The notes under the pieces: generated by a model
Database searches by the model: none
What the model was told of the DNA's origin: nothing
The model's input: only the letters and a program-made list of their open reading frames with translations
Translations under genes and position numbers: made by a program
Assembly (NCBI RefSeq): GCF_900115115.1
Contig: NZ_FOVI01000026.1
Location: 1-39,206, forward strand
DNA length: 39,206 nucleotides
Reading direction: 5' to 3'
Source: Paenimyroides ummariense
Lineage (GTDB): Bacteria; Bacteroidota; Bacteroidia; Flavobacteriales; Flavobacteriaceae
Shown: positions 34,090 through 39,206 of the stretch, one piece after another
Position numbering within the stretch: position 1 is the stretch's first letter
How the letters are laid out: every line of letters starts with the position of its first letter

Positions 34090-34551
34090 CTACATTTTAA
34101 TTCTACAACCTTTGAATACTAAATGCTTATCAATTTTAGGATCTTCTAATATTTGATAAATAAGTATGGAATCATTATTTTTAACTATTTCCAAAGGACT
34201 GTATATACCGTTTTTATCTTTATAGGTTAAATTTGCGTTTCTTGTTTTCTTATTAAAATAATCAGTAACTATTAAAATTTTCTCTCCAAATTTTGTAAAA
34301 TCTATAGAATGTATAATTAGTTTATATCCTTCAATATTATTACTATACATTTCATTATTATATGTAAATTTTTCCTGATTTATATCTTGATTTCTAAATT
34401 CATAAAAATTCTTATCACGATCAGATAATAAATATTGCAAATGAAAGTCTTCATTATCAATTGATGGATTTAAATACCAATAAATAAATATTCCAATTAT
34501 TAATATAAATGGTAAGACTAATATATATTTTAGCCCTGATTTTTCTTTCAT
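34090..34551 (-). CDS. Membrane-anchored protein of unknown function
   Basis: A 153-residue protein with one N-terminal membrane segment (about residues 8-27, YILVLPFILIIGIFIYWYL) not followed by a clear cleavage site, so it is probably anchored with its ~120-residue body outside the inner membrane. The body is rich in Asn, Lys, Ile and Tyr, and the gene is distinctly A+T-richer than prfC or recR. I recognise no family. It follows the DUF4349 gene by 6 bases and is probably co-transcribed with it. Confidence 0.65.
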   Translation of the reverse strand: MKEKSGLKYILVLPFILIIGIFIYWYLNPSIDNEDFHLQYLLSDRDKNFYEFRNQDINQEKFTYNNEMYSNNIEGYKLIIHSIDFTKFGEKILIVTDYFNKKTRNANLTYKDKNGIYSPLEIVKNNDSILIYQILEDPKIDKHLVFKGCRIKM

Positions 34552-34557
34552 AAGAAT

Positions 34558-35373
34558 TTAGTTTTTCAAATTCTTTTTTCTTTTACGAAGGTAGTAAAAC
34601 ACTAAAGTGGCAATCAGCAATAATGGCCAAATATATAGCAATCCTAAAAAGAAACCGGGTATCCAGCTTACACCACCTTTAATAGAGTTCCACATTTTTG
34701 AACCATACGATACCGTTACGCCTGTTTCGGTTGTCTGTTTGTAAAAAGTTATTTCAAGTGTACTCATAGACACTCTGTTTTGTAAGTAATTTAGTTGTCC
34801 TTGTTTAGATTCTATTTCTTCTCTAATCAATACCAATTCTTTCTCTATTTCTAAAATTTCAGAAATTTTATTTGCCTTTTTAAGGAGTTCCAAATAACGA
34901 CTTTCTAATTCTTTTTTTGCTTTTAATCGAGCTTCCAAATCAATGAACTGTTCTGTTACATCTTCAGAAGAAATTTCTTTTTGATCAAAATAAGCAACTC
35001 CTGTTGTTATATCACGTAAAATGTTTTCGAAATTTTCATTTGAAACCCTAACGACAATGTTTCGTGTTATGGAATTGTAATCTTTTCCTTCGTTATCGGT
35101 TTGTATCTGAGCTTTATATTTTTTTACTGCAGTGTAAATTTTATCGGCAGTTTTTTCAAAATCATTAGTTTCAAAACGAAGCTTACCATTTTTAACTATC
35201 TTTTGTTCTGAGGTATTTGAGGAATCTGAAGCATTGGCAGAAGAAACTGCTTTATCTGATTCTGTGGCTGGTAACTCAACTTCGGCTACTGTTACATCAG
35301 CTACTGACTCTTCAGCTTTTTTGCAAGAAGTTAACGTAAACGCTAAACAAGCGAATAAAATGTATTTTTTCAT
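34558..35373 (-). CDS. DUF4349 domain-containing lipoprotein
   Basis: A 271-residue protein with a lipobox (LTSC, Cys17), a low-complexity Ser/Ala/Glu linker (~20-55), the DUF4349 body beginning KNGKLRFETNDFEKTADKIY (~61-80), a coiled coil (~145-195, with LEARLKAKKELESRYLELLKK in part, then LEIEKELVLIREEIESKQGQL) and one membrane helix (~236-262) before a short basic tail. This order, a lipid anchor plus a C-terminal membrane helix, is the usual DUF4349 layout and would tether both ends to membrane. The function is unknown; it may sense or hold envelope structure. Confidence 0.88.
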   Translation of the reverse strand: MKKYILFACLAFTLTSCKKAEESVADVTVAEVELPATESDKAVSSANASDSSNTSEQKIVKNGKLRFETNDFEKTADKIYTAVKKYKAQIQTDNEGKDYNSITRNIVVRVSNENFENILRDITTGVAYFDQKEISSEDVTEQFIDLEARLKAKKELESRYLELLKKANKISEILEIEKELVLIREEIESKQGQLNYLQNRVSMSTLEITFYKQTTETGVTVSYGSKMWNSIKGGVSWIPGFFLGLLYIWPLLLIATLVFYYLRKRKKNLKN

Positions 35374-35435
35374 AAGTGAAATTTTAGATTTTAAATATAT
35401 TACTTTTCTTAATTATTAAGCTTTAAAATTTCGGT

Positions 35436-35443
35436 TATCTTTG
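35436..35443 (+). promoter_or_regulatory. -7 promoter element TATCTTTG
   Basis: Matches TAnnTTTG, 14 bases before the ATG of the CHY zinc-finger lipoprotein gene. Confidence 0.55.
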
Positions 35444-35457
35444 ACATTAAAACAAAA

Positions 35458-35877
35458 ATGTATAAAGTTATATTTACTATCTGTGTACTATTTTCACTAC
35501 TATCTTGTAAAAAATCAAAACAAGAACCAGTGGTTGATTCTAGTAAATCTAAAGATAGTATAAAAGTCTATGGGCAAACTGTTGACAATGAAACACGTTG
35601 TGTTCATTATCATTCGCAATTAGATATTATTGCTATTAAATTTAAGTGTTGTAAAAAGTATTATCCTTGTTATGAATGCCACAAGGAAGCCGAAATACAT
35701 GAACCACAAGTTTGGAGTGTAGCCGAGCATAACCAAAAAGCTATTTTGTGTGGGGTTTGTAAACACGAATTAACCATTGCAGAGTATATAACCAGTGGTA
35801 ATAAATGTACTTCTTGTAAATCTAATTTTAATCCGGGTTGTAGTTTGCATTATAATTTGTATTTTGAGAAGGAATGA
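35458..35877 (+). CDS. Predicted lipoprotein carrying a CHY-type zinc finger
   Basis: A 139-residue protein with an N-terminal lipoprotein signal (lipobox LLSC, Cys17) and a short linker, then a CHY zinc-finger domain: C48-x-H50-Y, Cys64/Cys65, Cys71-xx-Cys74-His75, Cys98-xx-Cys101, Cys117-xx-Cys120, Cys128 and His131. The ligand pattern is complete, so the domain should fold and bind zinc. CHY fingers are normally intracellular (in plant and animal RCHY1-type proteins and in short bacterial proteins), so a lipid-anchored, exported version is unusual. It has its own promoter and lies between the DUF4349 gene (divergent) and recR (convergent). Its role is unknown; zinc capture or redox sensing are only guesses. 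Confidence 0.8.
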   Translation: MYKVIFTICVLFSLLSCKKSKQEPVVDSSKSKDSIKVYGQTVDNETRCVHYHSQLDIIAIKFKCCKKYYPCYECHKEAEIHEPQVWSVAEHNQKAILCGVCKHELTIAEYITSGNKCTSCKSNFNPGCSLHYNLYFEKE

Positions 35878-35900
35878 AATCAACTAAAAACAAGTTGCTT

Positions 35901-36518
35901 TTAAATCTTCAAACTACTTTCAAACGGCACACGGTGAATCAAGCTTCGACCTAAAGTAACTTCGTCGGCATATTGCAGTTCGTCGCCAACGGCAATTCCA
36001 CGCGCAATGGTCGATGTAATAATTTCGTAATCTTTAATCTGTTTGTAAATGTAAAAGTTGGTAGTATCTCCTTCCATAGTAGAACTCAGCGCGAAAATAA
36101 TTTCGGTAACACCGCCGTTTTTTACTTTTTCAATCAATGGTAAAATGTTCAATTGGTTAGGACCCACACCATCAATCGGAGAAATTTTTCCACCTAAAAC
36201 ATGGTAAATTCCTTTATAAAGCTGTGTGTTTTCCAACGCCATTACATCACGCACATCTTCCACCACACAAATTATCGAGTGATCGCGCGACGGTTTTTCG
36301 CAAATTTCACACAAATTAGTATCCGATATCGCATAACAGCTTCTGCAGTATTTAATTTCGTTTCGCAACAAGTCCAGCGCAGTCGTTAAGCCGGTAGTTT
36401 GCTCAATTGGTTGGCGTAGTAAATGCAAAACCAAACGCAATGCCGTACGTTTGCCAATTCCGGGCAATTGCGCCATTTCGTTCACTGCGTTTTCTAATAA
36501 TTTCGAAGGAAAATCCAT
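35901..36518 (-). CDS. recR: Recombination mediator RecR
   Basis: A 205-residue RecR of the RecFOR pathway, which loads RecA at single-strand gaps. The helix-hairpin-helix [17 protein letters not shown] (18-34), the zinc finger (Cys58, Cys61, Cys70, Cys73) and the Toprim domain ([13 protein letters not shown], ~84-96) are in the usual order, and the C-terminal [22 protein letters not shown] matches the family. Length is typical. The predicted -7 element (36523-36530) is so close to the ATG that the mRNA may be nearly leaderless. A weak hairpin (CAACT / AGTTG, 35881-35897) lies after the stop. It is divergent from the symporter gene. Confidence 0.97.
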   Translation of the reverse strand: MDFPSKLLENAVNEMAQLPGIGKRTALRLVLHLLRQPIEQTTGLTTALDLLRNEIKYCRSCYAISDTNLCEICEKPSRDHSIICVVEDVRDVMALENTQLYKGIYHVLGGKISPIDGVGPNQLNILPLIEKVKNGGVTEIIFALSSTMEGDTTNFYIYKQIKDYEIITSTIARGIAVGDELQYADEVTLGRSLIHRVPFESSLKI

Positions 36519-36522
36519 TCTG

Positions 36523-36530
36523 CAAAATTA
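36523..36530 (-). promoter_or_regulatory. -7 promoter element TAATTTTG of recR
   Basis: Minus-strand TAATTTTG (plus strand CAAAATTA), only 5 bases before the recR ATG; transcription would start at or next to the start codon. Confidence 0.5.
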
Positions 36531-36586
36531 ATACATTTTACTTGAAAATTAAATGCTGCTTTTTAATACGGCTACAATAAAATATT

Positions 36587-36594
36587 TATTTTTG
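36587..36594 (+). promoter_or_regulatory. -7 promoter element TATTTTTG of the symporter gene
   Basis: Matches TAnnTTTG, 16 bases before the ATG at 36610. Confidence 0.55.
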
Positions 36595-36609
36595 AGAAAA
36601 TTTTAAGAA

Positions 36610-38115
36610 ATGACTCCCATTGTAATTTTAACCATATTAATCATTTATTTCGGAATCTTAATTGGTATTTCGCATTTTGTAAGCCGTAAAGACAGTAGCA
36701 ATGCTGCTTTTTTCTCGGCAAATAAAAATTCAAAATGGTATTTGGTTGCCTTCGGAATGATTGGTACCGCACTTTCGGGTGTAACTTTTATTTCTGTTCC
36801 GGGCGAAGTTGGTGCACCAAGTGGCGAACAATTCAAGTATTTTCAGTTTGTTTTGGGAAATGCAGTTGGGTTCATTATCACGGCAACCGTTCTATTACCT
36901 TTATATTATCGATTGAATTTGGTTTCGATCTACGAATATTTCGAAAAACGATTGGGATTTTATAGCTATAAAACCGCCGCCGCCATATTTTTGGTGAGTA
37001 GAACCATTGGTTCGGCTTTTAGATTGTATTTAGTTGTTATTGTTTTTCAGCGGTTTGTGTTCGATGCTTTTGGGATTCCCTTTGCAGTCACAGGATTAAT
37101 TTCACTCGCACTAATTTACGCATATACCTATAAATCAGGCTTAAAAGCCATAATTATTACCGATACCTTACAAACATTTTTCTTGATAAGCTCGGTTATT
37201 TTGACTATTATTTTTATTTGTTATAGTTTAGATTTAAATGCGATCGAGGCTTTTGAAACCGTCAAAAACAGCAGTTACAGTAAAATTTTCTTTTGGGAAG
37301 ATTTTGTTAATAGCCGTTTTCATTTCATTAAACAGTTTTTGGGTGGAATGTTCGTAACTATTGCAATGACAGGGTTGGATCAAGATTTAATGCAGAAAAA
37401 TTTAAGTTGTGCCAATATTAAAGATGCACAGAAAAACATGTTCACGTTCACGGGTATTTTTGTTTTGATCAATATCTTTTTCTTGGGAGTTGGTGCTTTG
37501 CTTTATATTTATGCTGATGCAAACGGAGTTTCGGTTCCTACCGATTTCATTACCGGAAAACCTCGTACCGATTTGCTTTTTCCTGAAATTGCTTTTCATC
37601 ATTTGGCATTGGTACCTGCAATTGTCTTTTTGTTGGGATTGATCGCTGCTACTTTTGCAACAACCGATTCTGCTTTAACGGCTTTGACAACTTCTTTCTG
37701 TATTGATTTTTTAGGTATGGATAAACCTGAGAATGTGCAAAAAACTAAAAATGTTAAAATTCGAAAAATTGTTCATTTAATTTTCTGTCTGATCATGTTC
37801 GCGGTCATTGTAATCTTCAATATAATAAATGATGCATCCGTAGTAAGTATGATTTTCAAAATAGCTTCATACACTTACGGACCATTATTGGGATTATTCA
37901 CTTTCGGAATGTTTTTTAAATCAAGAAAAGTTCACGATAAATTAGTGCCTTTTATCTGTTTAATTTCGCCATTTATTACCTTATATATAAGTAACAATTC
38001 TAAAACATTATTCAAAGGATATGTTTTCGATAACGAATTAATAATCGTAAACGGATTAATTACTTTGATATTACTGCTGTTTATAAGCTTTAAGCAAAAA
38101 ATCGAACTAAATTAA
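36610..38115 (+). CDS. Sodium:solute symporter (SSS / SLC5 family)
   Basis: A 501-residue polytopic transporter with about 13 membrane helices, beginning at PIVILTILIIYFGILIGISHF. The SSS core is recognisable: NSKWYLVAFGMIGTALSGVTFISVPG (in part; the unwound helix that forms the sodium site), YYRLNLVSIYEYFEKRLG, and the GLIAATFATTDSALTALTTSF stretch (~348-368), whose Ser/Thr residues match the Na2 site of the family. Solutes in this family range from sugars and amino acids to carboxylates; the sequence does not tell which. The C-terminal tail is short. A shared terminator separates it from the convergent CoA-binding protein gene. Confidence 0.92.
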   Translation: MTPIVILTILIIYFGILIGISHFVSRKDSSNAAFFSANKNSKWYLVAFGMIGTALSGVTFISVPGEVGAPSGEQFKYFQFVLGNAVGFIITATVLLPLYYRLNLVSIYEYFEKRLGFYSYKTAAAIFLVSRTIGSAFRLYLVVIVFQRFVFDAFGIPFAVTGLISLALIYAYTYKSGLKAIIITDTLQTFFLISSVILTIIFICYSLDLNAIEAFETVKNSSYSKIFFWEDFVNSRFHFIKQFLGGMFVTIAMTGLDQDLMQKNLSCANIKDAQKNMFTFTGIFVLINIFFLGVGALLYIYADANGVSVPTDFITGKPRTDLLFPEIAFHHLALVPAIVFLLGLIAATFATTDSALTALTTSFCIDFLGMDKPENVQKTKNVKIRKIVHLIFCLIMFAVIVIFNIINDASVVSMIFKIASYTYGPLLGLFTFGMFFKSRKVHDKLVPFICLISPFITLYISNNSKTLFKGYVFDNELIIVNGLITLILLLFISFKQKIELN

Positions 38116-38128
38116 GTTCGATTTTTTT
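38096..38128. terminator. Bidirectional terminator, symporter / CoA-binding protein genes
   Basis: Stem AAAAATCGAACT with AGTTCGATTTTT, loop AAATTA. The symporter stop lies at the loop edge and the stop of the minus-strand gene (38127) at the outer end. Confidence 0.82.
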
Positions 38129-38489
38129 AATATTTATTAATACTTAAAAGTACCAATGTACAAGCTTCTTCATATTCAATGCCTGCGTTTTTTAGTTTTC
38201 CTTGAAGCTCTCTGTTTTCGGTTCCGGGATTAAAAATTACACGTCTTGGATTTAAACCCAAAATGTAATCGTAAAAAGGTTTTTGGTTTGTCGGATTCAA
38301 ATACAGCGTTATTGTATCAATATCTGTATAAGGTATTAGATCTTTTGTGATGGCAACGCTATTAATTTCACCTTCGCGATTTCCAAAAGCTTTAACTTTA
38401 TGATTGTAATTTAATAGTTTTCTTACCGCCATGTTAGAATAACGTTGCACATTTTCCGATGCTCCCATAACTAATGTATACTCTTTCAT
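38127..38489 (-). CDS. CoA-binding protein (YccU-like, CoA_binding_2)
   Basis: A 120-residue single-domain Rossmann-like protein. It has the YccU-type N-terminus TLVMGASENVQRYSNMAVRKL (in part; the GASxxxxxYSNxA motif), a hinge (KAFGNREGEINSVAITKDL) and NPTNQKPFYDYILGLNPRRVIFNPGTENREL (in part), which correspond to the nucleotide loops of the CoA-binding domain. YccU-like proteins bind CoA or a nucleotide; their function is unknown. It has no signal peptide. It is the last gene before the rRNA region and is transcribed away from it. Confidence 0.88.
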   Translation of the reverse strand: MKEYTLVMGASENVQRYSNMAVRKLLNYNHKVKAFGNREGEINSVAITKDLIPYTDIDTITLYLNPTNQKPFYDYILGLNPRRVIFNPGTENRELQGKLKNAGIEYEEACTLVLLSINKY

Positions 38490-38683
38490 CTTTCTTTTTC
38501 TTTACAAGTTACGTTTTTTAGAATGAATTTACAACACTATTTTTTAGATTAAACCATATTTCACATACAATAGAGTTAATTCCAACTGTTAAAATTATTT
38601 TCTAACTACTTAATGATAAGTTAACTAAAAAATAACAATAAAAAAAGATTGAAAATAATTAGGATAGCATAAAAAAGCGGTGG

Positions 38684-38691
38684 TATATTTG
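38684..38691 (+). promoter_or_regulatory. rRNA promoter P1, -7 element TATATTTG
   Basis: First of three TAnnTTTG elements before the 16S gene, followed by CACCGTTG and a short hairpin (CGTT / AACG). No -33 TTTG at 17-23 bases is seen. The 190 bases upstream (38490-38680) are very A+T-rich without an open frame, as expected of an UP-like activating region. Confidence 0.6.
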
Positions 38692-38757
38692 CACCGTTGA
38701 AAAACAAAAACGTCCTTTAAAAGATTAGAAAACACAGATAAATTTATAAAAAATAAA

Positions 38758-38790
38758 TTTGGATTTGATGTAAAAAAGGTTGTAGCTTTG
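38758..38790 (+). promoter_or_regulatory. rRNA promoter P2, -33 TTTG and -7 TAGCTTTG
   Basis: TTTG at 38758-38761 and TAGCTTTG at 38783-38790 with a 21-base spacer, close to the Bacteroidota optimum. It is followed by CAATCCGTTTC and a short hairpin (GTTTC / GAAAC). Confidence 0.65.
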
Positions 38791-38861
38791 CAATCCGTTT
38801 CAGAAATGAAACAGGCTGTAAAAGTTCTTCAAAAATCAGGTTTAAATTTTTTAAAAATAAA

Positions 38862-38893
38862 TTTGTGAGAATCAAAAAGAAGTTTTACTTTTG
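38862..38893 (+). promoter_or_regulatory. rRNA promoter P3, -33 TTTG and -7 TACTTTTG
   Basis: TTTG at 38862-38865 and TACTTTTG at 38886-38893 with a 20-base spacer, the best match in the window to the two-part Bacteroidota promoter. It is followed by CAACCGCTT and a hairpin (CGCTT / AAGCG). It shares the block AAAAATAAATTTG with P2. The leader from here to the 16S end is about 125 bases and includes a TTCATAGACATATTGG stretch that resembles conserved pre-16S leaders in this phylum (from memory). Confidence 0.7.
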
Positions 38894-39026
38894 CAACCGC
38901 TTTGAGAGATAAGCGCAGAAAAGAAGACAAGTTCATAGACATATTGGATTAACAGAAAATTAAAGAGTGAGAGCTTTTAAGCAATTAAAAGGTCTTGAAC
39001 AACACATCAAAAAATAATAAAAATAT

Positions 39027-39206
39027 ACGATGAAGAGTTTGATCCTGGCTCAGGATGAACGCTAGCGGCAGGCCTAACACATGCAAGTCGAGGGGTAGAC
39101 ATCTTCGGATGTTGAGACCGGCGCACGGGTGCGTAACGCGTATGCAATCTACCTTATACTAAGGGATAGCCCAGAGAAATTTGGATTAATACCTTATAGT
39201 TAATTA
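39027..39206 (+). rRNA. rrs: 16S ribosomal RNA, 5' end (cut by window edge)
   Basis: The universal start TGAAGAGTTTGATCCTGGCT at 39031-39050 is followed by CAGGATGAACGCTAGCGGCA and GCCTAACACATGCAAGTCGA, the helix-6 region and CGCACGGGTGCGTAACGCG. The 5' end is set at about 39027 by alignment to E. coli numbering. GCTAGCGGCAGGCCTAACAC is typical of Bacteroidota. About 180 of ~1500 bases are present. Gene orientation is plus, with the three tandem promoters directly upstream. Confidence 0.97.

Noticed and set aside
1..39206. Mobile elements, prophage, CRISPR array, tRNA genes or a defence system
   Set aside because: No transposase, integrase, phage structural gene, regularly spaced repeats, tRNA-like cloverleaf or restriction/toxin pair was seen in either strand; the genes are mainly housekeeping.

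Overview
The window is chromosomal DNA from a member of the Bacteroidota, most likely family Flavobacteriaceae, perhaps near Myroides, Paenimyroides or Flavobacterium. This rests on the low G+C, the lack of clear Shine-Dalgarno sequences, the repeated promoter element TAnnTTTG a short distance before start codons, family-typical proteins (DUF4294, DUF2490, DUF4349, DCC/DUF393, Smr-less MutS2, paired SurA-like isomerases, co-occurring AcnA and AcnB), and the first ~180 bases of a Bacteroidota-like 16S rRNA at the right edge. The genus is inference. I see no insertion sequence, integrase, CRISPR array, prophage or tRNA gene; this is mostly a housekeeping core region.

Layout. 1-6570: tail of an unidentified gene and its terminator, an M42 aminopeptidase, a DUF4294 secreted protein, dnaX (split between two frames at a run of twelve A), a small protein on the other strand, a CvfB-like S1 RNA-binding protein, a small lipoprotein and a secreted protein. 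6573-12151 (minus strand): pheT with its own promoter, then mutS2, a lipoprotein gene and a DCC-family gene as one likely operon. 12241-15905 (mainly plus): ung, aroC, thiamine pyrophosphokinase (minus), rhodanese, DedA. 15923-20786 (minus): a likely operon reading agmatinase-like ureohydrolase, Sua5/TsaC, CCA-adding enzyme, heme A synthase, DUF2490. 20852-28606 (minus, one exception): kynureninase, a small membrane protein, aconitase AcnA and aconitase AcnB; between the aconitases lie a plus-strand secreted protein gene and a G+C-rich structured intergenic element. 28926-32308 (minus): two SurA-like periplasmic peptidyl-prolyl isomerases. 32439-38489: prfC, a membrane-anchored protein, a DUF4349 lipoprotein, a lipoprotein carrying a CHY zinc finger, recR, a sodium:solute symporter and a CoA-binding protein. 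38490-39206: A+T-rich rRNA control region with three tandem promoter-like modules, then the 16S rRNA 5' end.

How the genes work together. Translation and RNA maturation are strongly represented (pheT, tsaC/sua5, CCA enzyme, prfC, 16S rRNA), as are replication and repair (dnaX, mutS2, ung, recR). AcnA and AcnB are two non-orthologous routes to the same TCA-cycle step. The isomerases, lipoproteins and DUF2490 protein belong to the cell envelope. The points most worth a second look are the dnaX A12 frame break, the structured element at 25671-25776, the tandem rRNA promoter modules, and the exported CHY zinc-finger lipoprotein.
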